Part shown: piece after piece, positions 17,371 to 26,565 of the stretch
Layout: each line of letters opens with the position of its first letter
How positions within the stretch are numbered: the stretch's first letter is position 1
DNA from: CBDBKE01 sp965218055
GTDB lineage: Bacteria > Acidobacteriota > Terriglobia > JAJPHL01 > JAPKYU01
Assembly: GCA_965218055.1 (NCBI GenBank)
Contig: CBDCKA010000001.1
Coordinates: forward strand, 1,054,001-1,118,000
Length of the DNA stretch: 64,000 nucleotides
Direction of reading: 5' to 3'
Made by a program: the position numbers and the translations under genes
The notes under the pieces: generated by a model
Seen by the model: the letters and a program-made list of their open reading frames with translations, nothing else
Database searches by the model: none
What the model was told of the DNA's origin: nothing

Positions 17371-18897
17371 TCATGCATTTCCTGAAGCGCCGGCTTCCTG
17401 ATCCGTTGTGGCCTGCTGCCAGCCCAGATATCGGCCCAGCACATAGGCCAGCCCGATGGAGGCCAGCACCAGTGCCGCTGTCAGCAGAAACGCCGGACCC
17501 CGGCCGTAATCCCACAGCGCCTTCAGTCCCATCCCCAGGAAGGCCGCCCCCGCAAGGTAGTTCCAAAACACCATGGGACGCCGGATGCGCAAGGACGTGG
17601 GCAGGAACCGCCGGTCCATCCACGGATTCAACAGGCAGAAGACGCCGCAGCCCAAGACCCCGCTGTAGATGCCTGCTGGCGTGAAGATATCAAGCAAGTC
17701 CACCGAAGGGAACATCCGGCTGAGCCAGAGAACCACAATGCCTCCACCCATGGCCCACAGCACCACGATCTGGTGGAGCCGCCGACCCCGAAACAGCCGG
17801 CCTCCCCCCGGAATGCTGTTCAGGTACTCGTAGGTCACCCGGTAGGCGATTTCCGGAGATCCGTACAGGCTTCCAAAAAATGCCAGAAAGACTGCAAGCT
17901 GGTAGAGGGGCAGCAACCAGCTGGCCAGCGTGGTGAGAAACACAGCCTGGTAGTTCAGCATGTTCTGCCCGGCCGGAACTAGCCGTTGCGGTTGCAGCAA
18001 GACGGTCCCAAGAATCGAGAAGGCCGAGGAAATCAGGACGATCATCACAAAGCTGGTCACGGTGTCAACTTTGGCGGCCCGCAGCCACAGCCGCGCCGGG
18101 TGATCCGGGCGGCGCGCTGCGCTCTCCAGTTCCTGCTGGGAAGCCGGGCCAATATGGGACCATCCCCACGGCTTGTCTCGAAGAAAGGAGACGTAGGCGA
18201 GATAATCGTGGCCGACGCCTCCGATCACTGAGCCGTAGACCAGGATTTCCACCCAGATGGAGCGGTTGCGGATTTCCGGCACAGCGTCATAAGCCCAGTC
18301 CGGATACGCCAGAGCTTGAGGAAGGAGCCCTTTCGCGACGCCCAGCCAGTCGGGCCCGACATAGGCCACGGCCACAAGGATGCTGGCGACCATCAGAGCC
18401 AGAATCAAGGTTTGTGCCTTTTCCAAGAACTTGTAGGTGCCAGCCAACCACAACGAGCCGGCGAGCACTCCGCAAACCGTTCCCCAAATGTATTGGTCGC
18501 CCGTGCCGGTGATCCAGGTGGTCACCTGCCCCGTCAGCCCCACGAGAAACGCGTAAGCAAAAGGAAGGACGAGCAAGAACAAGGCGAACACGAACAGGGG
18601 AAGCCAGCCACGCGGGCCTGGCAGCGCGTTCCATCGTTGGAACGGGTGTCCCCCGCTGAGGACCATGTGCCGCATGATGGTGTAGGCCATCACCCATTTC
18701 ATCAAGGCCACCACCAGGAAGACATAAAGGATCTCGTAACCGAAGATCGTTCCGCCACGCGCCGGGAACAGGATTTCACCGGCACCCACTGTGACCGACG
18801 CCACAATCGCTCCCGGGCCAAAGAACCGGAACCATCGCAGAGGGTTGCGGGAAGTCAGGGAGCTGGGAGGAGCCGCCAGTTGTTGTTCACGATTCAT
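17371..18897 (-). CDS. Nramp-fold (SLC11-like) transporter lacking canonical metal ligands, copy A
   Basis: 508 residues from the ATG at 18897; the longer upstream frame is arginine-rich and implausible. About 11-12 hydrophobic segments. The opening GPGAIVASVTVGAGEILFP aligns with Nramp TM1, but the DPGN metal motif is replaced by VGAGE. In the TM6 region the usual MPHN is VGHDYLAYVS. Both ligand sites are therefore altered. It is followed on the same strand by two 2-hydroxyacid dehydrogenase genes, suggesting an organic-acid rather than a metal substrate; that is inference. The membrane-transporter call itself is firm. Confidence 0.88.
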   Translation of the reverse strand: MNREQQLAAPPSSLTSRNPLRWFRFFGPGAIVASVTVGAGEILFPARGGTIFGYEILYVFLVVALMKWVMAYTIMRHMVLSGGHPFQRWNALPGPRGWLPLFVFALFLLVLPFAYAFLVGLTGQVTTWITGTGDQYIWGTVCGVLAGSLWLAGTYKFLEKAQTLILALMVASILVAVAYVGPDWLGVAKGLLPQALAYPDWAYDAVPEIRNRSIWVEILVYGSVIGGVGHDYLAYVSFLRDKPWGWSHIGPASQQELESAARRPDHPARLWLRAAKVDTVTSFVMIVLISSAFSILGTVLLQPQRLVPAGQNMLNYQAVFLTTLASWLLPLYQLAVFLAFFGSLYGSPEIAYRVTYEYLNSIPGGGRLFRGRRLHQIVVLWAMGGGIVVLWLSRMFPSVDLLDIFTPAGIYSGVLGCGVFCLLNPWMDRRFLPTSLRIRRPMVFWNYLAGAAFLGMGLKALWDYGRGPAFLLTAALVLASIGLAYVLGRYLGWQQATTDQEAGASGNA

Positions 18898-19345
18898 CGG
18901 ATGGGCAGTGCGAGGCTTCCGCCGGCTGGATGGCCATTGCGGAAGTTCCGCGCTCCTGGCCGCGTGTAGTTTAGAACAGGCTGCGGAAAAGTCTGATGCT
19001 TTTATGGGGCGGCGGGGATGTGTGATGATTCTGCGATGTAGCCTCACCGGGCAGGCAGAAAGACGGATTGAAGATTCCCAATTCGGCCCGCCGGCGTGCT
19101 GTACAATATGGCCTCTGCGGGGGACCAAGGCTGGCCCCTGGTTTGACAGCCGGATCGCTGCAACGGGGGAGTATTCTCCCAACCGCCGGAATGTCACCAG
19201 CACTCAAGCCCGACCGACCATTTGGAAGTTCTTTCAGTGAGCGCGATCGACCGAGGCTTGCCGCGCGCCTCCTCCGCGCCTTGAAGAAGTGCTGGACAGG
19301 TCGCCTTTGGGCATGCAAAATTTAAGGAAACCGAATACAGTTCGA
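18898..19345. other. Divergent intergenic region, 448 bases
   Basis: Lies between the divergently transcribed transporter operon and the DUF1549/DUF1553 gene and must hold both promoters. I see no convincing RNA gene, operator palindrome or small ORF in it. Confidence 0.6.
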
Positions 19346-22300
19346 ATGATCACGATTCGCAGTGTCTGGATTGGGCGCTTGGGGAGGATGTTGGTGAACC
19401 TGAAGTCTTTAAGTATCTCGCTAGTCATTGCACTGATGCTGGGCGTGACGGCACGAGCGGAGGTGAGCTTCAATCGTGATGTCCGGCCGATCATGTCGGA
19501 CGCCTGCTTTCGTTGTCACGGTCCAGACGAGAGTAGTCGCATGGCGGGTCTGCGGCTCGACATCCGGGAACAAGCTCTGGGCCCAACCAAGTCCGGCCGC
19601 GTCCCCATTGTTCCCGGCAAGCCGGACGCGAGCGAGATGATCCGGCGCATTTTTTCCAATGACCCCAGGGTGGCCATGCCGCCAGCGTTCGCCGACAAGC
19701 ACCTGGCCGAGAGCCAGAAGGAAACCCTTCGGCAGTGGGTGGCCGAAGGCGCCAAGTACGAGGGGCATTGGAGCTTCCAGCCGGTCCAGCGGCCGGTGCC
19801 GCCTGAAGTTGGGGAAAAGGGAGCGCCGATTCGAAATCCGATCGATGCATTTATTCAGAGTCGTCTGGCGAAGGAGAAATTGCAGCCGTCGCCCGAGGCA
19901 GATCGGCGGACGCTGATCCGGCGGGTGGCACTGGACGTCACAGGTCTGCCGCCCACGGCTGCCGAGGTGGAAGCGTTCCTTCGGGACACCTCGCCCAATG
20001 CCTACGAAAAGCTGGTCGACCGGCTACTGGCTTCGCCGCGATACGCGGAAAAGCAGGCAGTCCACTGGCTCGATGCGGTGCGTTATGCCGACAGCCGCGG
20101 CTTCCACAATGACAACCCCCATCCGGCGTGGCCCTATCGGGACTACGTGTTGCGAGCGTTCCGCGACAACAAGCCGTTCGATCAGTTCACACGGGAGCAA
20201 CTTGCGGGAGACTTGTTGCCTAGTGCCACCGTGGAGCAGCGGGTCGCCACGGCATATAACCGGATCCTGCGCACCTCGGCGGAGGGCGGCATCCAGGCAA
20301 AGGAATACCTGGCCAAGTACGGCTCCGACCGCGTGCGGACAACGTCCGGCGTCTGGCTCGGTTTGACAGTGGGTTGCGCAGAGTGCCACGACCACAAGTT
20401 CGACCCGGTGAAGACGAAGGACTTCTATGCAATGAAGGCCTTCTTTGCTGACGTCAAAGAGAAGGGCATCATACCCCGTTCCGGCCCGGAAGCCTGGGTT
20501 GTCACGCTGCCGCTACCGAGCCAAGAGCAGAGCCGGCGATTAGTGCAGCTGAAGGAAGCGGTGAAGGCAGCCGAGCGAGTGCTCGCGGACAAGACCAGGA
20601 GCCTGGCGCCACAGCAGGGGGAATGGGAGCAGCAGCTGTTGGCCAACTTCGAAGCGGGGCGGCTGAAGTGGCACTATCAGCGGCCCTTTGCGGCCAGCTC
20701 CGCTAATGGGGCGCAACTCACCATCTACAACGACGAGGTTGTGGAAAGCAATCAGTGGACGGCGACCACGCTCGAAACCCGGCGAGAGCCTGGAAATGGG
20801 CTGGTAGTGGTCAGTGGACCGAACCCGGATAACGAGACGTATGCGATCCGCTTCAAGCCGGGGCCCGGGACGTGGAGGGCGCTCGGGGTGCAGGCGGTCC
20901 AGGATGAAAGTCTGCCTGGCAACCGATTGGGGCGGGGTGCGGATCGCTTCATCTTGACCGAGGTCGAGGCCGGATTGTCGGCCAATGAGAAGGGGCCAGA
21001 GGAGAAACTCTCCTTTGTTCTGGCAACGCTCTACGAATCCGGAGAACGGGCGAAGAACCCCCCGATGGGCGCCATCGACGGCGACCCGGCTACCGGTTGG
21101 GGAAGTACATCCAGCAACGGCAGTAGCCCGTTTCTGGCCCTGCGTTTCGCGGAGCCTGTCAAGACAGACGCGAGCTCGGTGCTCACGGTTCGTCTCCGGC
21201 ACGATTCCCTGCTTCGCCGTACAACGATCGGCCGCCTGCGCCTTGCGCTGTCTTCCGGCCAGCACTCCTTCCCGCCGCTGGGCGAAGCTGGCGTAACAGC
21301 GGACACGGAAGTCAACGAGAGCCGGTTCCCCAAGGGTGTCGTGCAGGATGGCATGCCAGGCGTGGTGCTGAAGGCCCTCAAACTCGCCCCGGAAGCCAGG
21401 TGCGAGAACCACCTCGAGGCCCTCCGGGAGCATTTCCAGTGGTCCTTTCCAGAACTGCATCCGCTTTTTGTGGAGTTGGAACGACTGAAGGCCGCGCGGT
21501 CTTCGTTGGAGGCCGAGGTTCCGACGGTGATGGTCGCAGAGTCAGCCACACCACGAGAGACGCGCGTTCTCCCGCGCGGGAACTGGATGGATGACTCAGG
21601 TGAGATTGTAGAGCCGGCGATCCCCGGGTTCCTCGGCCAGCTGCAACCCAACGGCCGAGCGAATCGTTTGGATCTGGCAAACTGGATCGTTTCCAGCGAG
21701 AACCCATTGACGGCGCGGGCGTTCGTCAATCGGCTGTGGCGGCAGTTCTTTGGCACGGGGCTGTCCAAGGTGCTCGACGATCTGGGCTCGCAGGGCGAGC
21801 GTCCGGCATACTTGGGGCTGCTCGACTGGCTGGCTGCCGATTTCATGGAGCCCACCTGGCGGGCGGAAGGCGCACACCGCTGGGATGTGAAACATATTAT
21901 CCGGACGATTGTGACCAGCCACACCTATCGTCAGTCCTCCATGAGCAGCCCGCAACTGCAGGAGCAAGACCCGGACAACCGGCTGCTGGCGCGCCAGAGC
22001 CGTTTCCGGGTGGACGCGGAAGTCGTGCGAGACGTGGCGCTGGCTGTTTCCGGTTTGCTGGTGGAAAAGTTCGGCGGGCCCAGCGTCCGGCCGTATCAGC
22101 CGGAAGGCTATTGGGCGGCGATGAACTTCCCGATGCGGGAATATTCGGCGAGCCGCGGCGGAGATCTGTACCGTCGAAGCGTTTATACCCATTGGCAGCG
22201 GACGTTCCTGCATCCCACCCTGCTGACCTTTGATGCGCCTTCACGGGAGGAGTGCACGGTGAGCCGGACGAGTTCCAACACGCCGTTGCAGGCACTGATC

Positions 22301-22627
22301 CTGTTGAATGATCCCATCTTCGTGGAATCCGCGCGGGTGTTTGCGCAGAACATCCTGAAGAAGGGTGGTCCCACGGTCGGGGAGCGCATCGACTGGGGCT
22401 TCCTGCAGGCAGTCAGCCGGAAGCCGACCCCAGCCGAGCGAGAGATCCTGGTGGAGTTGCACAAGAAGGGCCTGGCAGAGTTCGCGGCACAGCCGCAGCG
22501 GGCGCGAGAACTCATTCGTGTGGGCGAAGCGCCGCTGGCGACGGATGTGAGCCCGACCGAACTGGCGGCATTGATGACCGTGGCGCGGGCCATCCTGAAC
22601 CTGCATGAAACGATTACGCGAAATTAG
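19346..22627 (+). CDS. Secreted cytochrome-like DUF1549/DUF1553 protein (PSD1 type)
   Basis: About 1093 residues from the ATG at 19346 (ATG at 19388 is an alternative that begins directly at the signal peptide). A signal peptide is followed by a planctomycete-type cytochrome c domain with CFRCH at residues 54-58. Next comes DUF1549 (from NPIDAFIQSRL, with a second heme-type motif CAECHDHKFDP), a middle region resembling a galactose-binding/Laminin-G-like insert, and DUF1553 at the C-terminus (NRLWRQFFG, HTYRQSS, SSNTPLQAL). Probably periplasmic redox protein; substrate unknown. The DUF1501 partner starts 10 bases later. Confidence 0.93.
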   Translation: MITIRSVWIGRLGRMLVNLKSLSISLVIALMLGVTARAEVSFNRDVRPIMSDACFRCHGPDESSRMAGLRLDIREQALGPTKSGRVPIVPGKPDASEMIRRIFSNDPRVAMPPAFADKHLAESQKETLRQWVAEGAKYEGHWSFQPVQRPVPPEVGEKGAPIRNPIDAFIQSRLAKEKLQPSPEADRRTLIRRVALDVTGLPPTAAEVEAFLRDTSPNAYEKLVDRLLASPRYAEKQAVHWLDAVRYADSRGFHNDNPHPAWPYRDYVLRAFRDNKPFDQFTREQLAGDLLPSATVEQRVATAYNRILRTSAEGGIQAKEYLAKYGSDRVRTTSGVWLGLTVGCAECHDHKFDPVKTKDFYAMKAFFADVKEKGIIPRSGPEAWVVTLPLPSQEQSRRLVQLKEAVKAAERVLADKTRSLAPQQGEWEQQLLANFEAGRLKWHYQRPFAASSANGAQLTIYNDEVVESNQWTATTLETRREPGNGLVVVSGPNPDNETYAIRFKPGPGTWRALGVQAVQDESLPGNRLGRGADRFILTEVEAGLSANEKGPEEKLSFVLATLYESGERAKNPPMGAIDGDPATGWGSTSSNGSSPFLALRFAEPVKTDASSVLTVRLRHDSLLRRTTIGRLRLALSSGQHSFPPLGEAGVTADTEVNESRFPKGVVQDGMPGVVLKALKLAPEARCENHLEALREHFQWSFPELHPLFVELERLKAARSSLEAEVPTVMVAESATPRETRVLPRGNWMDDSGEIVEPAIPGFLGQLQPNGRANRLDLANWIVSSENPLTARAFVNRLWRQFFGTGLSKVLDDLGSQGERPAYLGLLDWLAADFMEPTWRAEGAHRWDVKHIIRTIVTSHTYRQSSMSSPQLQEQDPDNRLLARQSRFRVDAEVVRDVALAVSGLLVEKFGGPSVRPYQPEGYWAAMNFPMREYSASRGGDLYRRSVYTHWQRTFLHPTLLTFDAPSREECTVSRTSSNTPLQALILLNDPIFVESARVFAQNILKKGGPTVGERIDWGFLQAVSRKPTPAEREILVELHKKGLAEFAAQPQRARELIRVGEAPLATDVSPTELAALMTVARAILNLHETITRN

Positions 22628-22637
22628 GGAGACACGT

Positions 22638-24074
22638 ATGGAACCAGAATCAGTAGCGTTGCAGATTCACCGGCGGACGTTCTTAAGCTACGGCATTTCC
22701 GGCCTGGGCTTGTGGGCGCTAAATTCGTTGCTCAGTCCGAAGCTTCTTGCTTCGGAACCGGCCCTGGGCACCCAGGGATCGCGAGGAGTAGTGAGCCCCC
22801 TGCATCACCCGGCGAAAGCCAAGCGCGTCATCTTCCTTTATCAGGCGGGCGGGCCGTCACACCTGGAGACGTTCGATTACAAACCGAAGCTTGCGGAAAT
22901 GCACGACAAAGCAATGCCCGCGTCTTTTACCAAGGGACAACAGCTGGCCCAGCTGCAGGGCCAGGAACTAACGTGCTTTGGACCGCAGCACGGATTCAAG
23001 AGGTTCGGCAAGTCAGGGCTCGAGATCTGCGAGTTATTTCCAAACATCGGCAGTGTCACGGATGACGTTTGCATTGTTCGCTCGATGTGGACGGAGCAGA
23101 TTAACCACGATCCGGCCCATACCGTGATGAACACAGGGGCGATCATTGCGGGCCGACCGAGCATGGGATCATGGCTGTTGTACGGGCTTGGGGCGGAAGC
23201 CGACGATTTGCCGGGTTTCGTGGTCCTGGTCTCGAAAGGCAAGGGAGGGCAGATGCAGCCGATCGCGGCACGGCAATGGTCCTCCGGATTCCTGCCCAGC
23301 AAATTCCAGGGTGTACAGTTCAACCCCATCGGGAACCCGGTACTACACATCCAGAACCCGCCGGGCCTGAACGCCGGCATGCAGCACGCTTCAGTCCAGG
23401 CGATTAACGCCATCAACAAGGTTCAACACCAAGCGCTGCGGGATCCGGAGATTCTTACCCGGATTTCGCAGTACGAGATGGCTTTCAAAATGCAGACCAG
23501 CGTGCCGGGGCTCATGGACACGAGCAAGGAGCCACAGCAGATCCTGGACATGTATGGTGCCAACCCAGGGGACGGCTCTTTTGCATCCAACTGCCTGCTG
23601 GCGCGGCGTCTGGCGGAGCGCGGCGTGAGGTTCATCCAGTTGTATCACCGGGACTGGGACCACCATGGCGCCGTCAAGAACAACGTTGCGATCAAAGCGG
23701 GGGAAACAGACCGGCCTACTGCCGCGCTGATCAAAGACCTGAAGCAGCGCGGCATGCTTGAGGATACGTTGATTGTTTGGGGAGGCGAATTCGGTCGGAC
23801 CCCCATGTCCCAGGGGGGCAACGGGCGCGATCATCATATCAAAGGCTTCTCGTACATGCTCGCCGGTGGTGGGATCAAGGGCGGCACTACGTATGGGGCC
23901 ACGGACGAATTGGGCTATGCGGCGGTGGAAAAGCCCGTGAGCGTCCACGACTTCCATGCCACCATGCTGCACCTGCTGGGGATCGATCACCTGCGCATGA
24001 CGGTCAAGCTCCAGGGTTTGGACGCACGGCTGACTGGGGTTTCTGGCGAGGTTGTGGAAGGAATCTTAGCTTAG
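22638..24074 (+). CDS. DUF1501 secreted protein, partner of the DUF1549/DUF1553 gene
   Basis: 478 residues from the ATG at 22638, preceded by AGGGAGACACGT. A Tat-like leader (HRRTFLSYGISGLGL) suggests export in folded form. The alkaline-phosphatase-like core of DUF1501 is visible: LYQAGGPSHLETFD, IVWGGEFGRTP and NGRDHHIKGFSYMLAGGG. The family is related to sulfatase/phosphatase folds but its reaction is not established. It is co-transcribed with the preceding cytochrome-like gene. Confidence 0.93.
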   Translation: MEPESVALQIHRRTFLSYGISGLGLWALNSLLSPKLLASEPALGTQGSRGVVSPLHHPAKAKRVIFLYQAGGPSHLETFDYKPKLAEMHDKAMPASFTKGQQLAQLQGQELTCFGPQHGFKRFGKSGLEICELFPNIGSVTDDVCIVRSMWTEQINHDPAHTVMNTGAIIAGRPSMGSWLLYGLGAEADDLPGFVVLVSKGKGGQMQPIAARQWSSGFLPSKFQGVQFNPIGNPVLHIQNPPGLNAGMQHASVQAINAINKVQHQALRDPEILTRISQYEMAFKMQTSVPGLMDTSKEPQQILDMYGANPGDGSFASNCLLARRLAERGVRFIQLYHRDWDHHGAVKNNVAIKAGETDRPTAALIKDLKQRGMLEDTLIVWGGEFGRTPMSQGGNGRDHHIKGFSYMLAGGGIKGGTTYGATDELGYAAVEKPVSVHDFHATMLHLLGIDHLRMTVKLQGLDARLTGVSGEVVEGILA

Positions 24075-24095
24075 TTGCCGTCTTCAGCTGGGTAT

Positions 24096-25082
24096 TTACA
24101 TCCCCATGTGGCGTTGCACAAACGCCAAAGCTGATGCGTACGCTGCATTGATGAGTTTCGGATCACCGCCGTCCAGACCATGCTCGCCGCCGGGTATGGT
24201 GACCAGCTTGTGCTCCACGCCGTGTTCCCGGAACTGCTCGGCCATCATCACCGATTGCTCATAAGGGACGTCGGTATCATTAGTCCCATGAATCAGCATC
24301 GTGGGCGGATAATCTTTCGTCACATTTCGCACCGGCAAGTAGGGCACGAACTTCTCCACTTCGCTGTGCGGGTCCCAGCCCGACACCCCTTTCGGCCACA
24401 AGCCGTGCTGCCGGCAGTATAGGTAGAAAAGGGTTTGATTTCCCTCACGGTCGCGGGAATCGGAGATCGGCGGGCCGCTTACCTGCCGGTAGGCTTCTTC
24501 CTTGCTGACCTTAACCCGGTTGTGGCGGGGATGTGGGCTGGGCCGGCTGTACCAGTCCCCCACCAGATCGCCATATCCCCAAAAGGAAGCAAGCACCGCC
24601 GGTCGAGGTCTCACGCGGAACCCTGAGGTGAGCGTGAGGTACCCGCCTGCGGAATCTCCCATCACGGCAATCTTGCTGGTTTCGGCGTGGAACAGCGTCG
24701 GTCCCTTTTGTTGCACCCACTTGAACGCATCTTCCAGGTCTTCGATGATTCGGGACAATTTGGTTTCGGGGGCGAGGCGATAATCGATCGAGACAATCAC
24801 ATACCCCGCCCCCAGCATCATCTCTTTCACTCGGGGGTTGACCCAGCCGCGGTACCCACCAATCAGCGCACCGCCGTGGATCCATACAACAACGGGTCGG
24901 GTGATCTCATCGTTAGGGCGATGCACGTCGGCCCGAATCTCGAGTTTGCCGACCTGCTTGTAAGTGTACGTGGTTACGCGGACGTTTTGCTCCTCTGCCA
25001 GTGAGAGCGCCGACAGTATCAACGACGCTCCTCCGGCGCTAGCGCAACGCAAAAACCCTCGCCGATCGAACGGTTGTCTCAT
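24096..25082 (-). CDS. Exported alpha/beta-hydrolase (BD-FAE/HSL-type esterase)
   Basis: 328 residues from the ATG at 25082, with GGAG seven bases upstream. The Tat-type leader DRRGFLRCASAGG is at residues 7-19. The oxyanion motif HGG is at 69-71 and the nucleophile elbow GDSAGG at 142-147 (Ser144). The acid/base pair is likely in GTNDTDVPYE (Asp) and PGGEHGLDGG (His). It would hydrolyse carboxylic esters, perhaps acetyl or feruloyl esters of plant polymers. Last gene of a three-gene minus-strand set with the amidohydrolase (25104) and the unknown protein (26566). Confidence 0.9.
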   Translation of the reverse strand: MRQPFDRRGFLRCASAGGASLILSALSLAEEQNVRVTTYTYKQVGKLEIRADVHRPNDEITRPVVVWIHGGALIGGYRGWVNPRVKEMMLGAGYVIVSIDYRLAPETKLSRIIEDLEDAFKWVQQKGPTLFHAETSKIAVMGDSAGGYLTLTSGFRVRPRPAVLASFWGYGDLVGDWYSRPSPHPRHNRVKVSKEEAYRQVSGPPISDSRDREGNQTLFYLYCRQHGLWPKGVSGWDPHSEVEKFVPYLPVRNVTKDYPPTMLIHGTNDTDVPYEQSVMMAEQFREHGVEHKLVTIPGGEHGLDGGDPKLINAAYASALAFVQRHMGM

Positions 25083-25103
25083 GAAAGTTCTCCTCGCCAA
25101 CGT

Positions 25104-26522
25104 TCACTCGTGTTTGGCCGCCGCCAGCGGCCCTTTGTGCTTCCACAATCGTTTCTTGAGCTGGGGAAACAGTTTCAGAGCGTTGTCACGCAGGATCTTG
25201 CGGCCGATCTTGCGCGCGTCCTCCTCGCGCAGCTGGCCGCTAATGACCTTCTCGGCCAGGACCTCGGCCAGGCAGCGGCGGCTATACTCCGTCGAGCCGT
25301 AGACGCTCTCGGCGTATTCGTTGTCCGCGCCCCACATGATACGGTCGGAGGGAACAACATCGAGCCACTCGTGAAACGCTCGCTTGGCCATCGTGTAGCT
25401 GAGAAAAGGCACCCAGCAGGAATCGATCCAAACGTTCGGCAAGTGCGCCGAGCCGGCAAGAGCCGAATTGAAATGAAAGGCCATGGCCCCCGTCTCGCTC
25501 ACCCAAGGGTAGCCGCCGTGGAACAGGATGAACTTGGTGCGCGGATTGGCCTCGATGAGGTTTACCAACAGGAGTGGGTTCGACGGCTGCAGGTGCGCTC
25601 CGGTGTGGATTTGAAAGGGAAGGTCATGTTTGGCGCTGAGCTCGACCAATCGCCACATGATGAAATCTTCGAAGTCCCTGATCTCCGCAGCCGACAGCTC
25701 CTTTCGAGGCCTGCCGAAGGCGCGCGCCGCCCGCTCCTTCTCGACGTTTTCAAAGCGAAGACTCTGCGCGGTGTGTAATTTCAGCCCGACTACGCCGTGC
25801 TGCTTAACTGTCTGGAAAGCGCGTTCCATCACCTGCAGGTAGTCGTCCAGCGACTCCATCTGAAGTCCCTGTTCCCGGGCGAAGTGATAGGGATCAGATG
25901 AAGGTTCCTCGAACTCGGAGGGGTGGAATCCGTTGAATAGAAAACTCACATTGAAGATGATGACTTCAAACGGATAGTAGGTCTGAAGATCAAGTGGTGC
26001 CCAGTAGCGATCATTGAGCATCAGCTCAATGTTGGCCCGCTCGGTGATGACCTGGTATAGCCACCTCTTATCACGATAGTTCTCAAAGAGGCGCTGGTCC
26101 AGCCGGGCTGCTTGTTCGTCGGTGATGCTGTCAAAGTCGATGCCGTAGAGATCCTGAAAGGCGGGGAGCAGGTAGCGATATTGGCTCAGGGCCCGTGCGT
26201 CGTCAAAGTCGTGCTTGGCCCGTGACCACCACTCCGCAAAAGGCTGCCCTGGCTTCCACGGAGTGAGTCGCCTGTAGAGCGAGCCGTAATACGAGCGGGC
26301 CCAAATTCCATACAGGTTGATGCCGCGGCCCCGCTCCGTTTCGACGTAGGGAGGCAACCGGTCAAACGGCCGGAGGTGATCATGAGTGTCGATAATCGGC
26401 ACGGAATCCAGAAACGCTTTGATTCGTTGGTAGGTTGCAGTGTCGCGGGTTGTTTGGCCCGTGGCTACAACAGGCAGCCACAGGATGCAGCAGACGGCAG
26501 CAGTGAGTATGAGTCGTCGCAT
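25104..26522 (-). CDS. Exported amidohydrolase-2 family enzyme
   Basis: 472 residues from the ATG at 26522. A signal peptide precedes the TIM-barrel metal motif IIDTHDHLRP (HxH at residues 47-49). Further metal/catalytic candidates are QIHTGAHLQP, FILFHGGYPW and IMWGADNEY. The sequence resembles amidohydrolase-2 members that decarboxylate or hydrolyse aromatic and uronic-type acids, and also recalls glucuronate isomerase-like folds. The substrate is unknown. The esterase gene follows after 21 bases. Confidence 0.88.
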   Translation of the reverse strand: MRRLILTAAVCCILWLPVVATGQTTRDTATYQRIKAFLDSVPIIDTHDHLRPFDRLPPYVETERGRGINLYGIWARSYYGSLYRRLTPWKPGQPFAEWWSRAKHDFDDARALSQYRYLLPAFQDLYGIDFDSITDEQAARLDQRLFENYRDKRWLYQVITERANIELMLNDRYWAPLDLQTYYPFEVIIFNVSFLFNGFHPSEFEEPSSDPYHFAREQGLQMESLDDYLQVMERAFQTVKQHGVVGLKLHTAQSLRFENVEKERAARAFGRPRKELSAAEIRDFEDFIMWRLVELSAKHDLPFQIHTGAHLQPSNPLLLVNLIEANPRTKFILFHGGYPWVSETGAMAFHFNSALAGSAHLPNVWIDSCWVPFLSYTMAKRAFHEWLDVVPSDRIMWGADNEYAESVYGSTEYSRRCLAEVLAEKVISGQLREEDARKIGRKILRDNALKLFPQLKKRLWKHKGPLAAAKHE

Positions 26523-26565
26523 GACTCGTTTCCTTTCGGCCAAGTATCCCCGGGCCACGTCTGAG

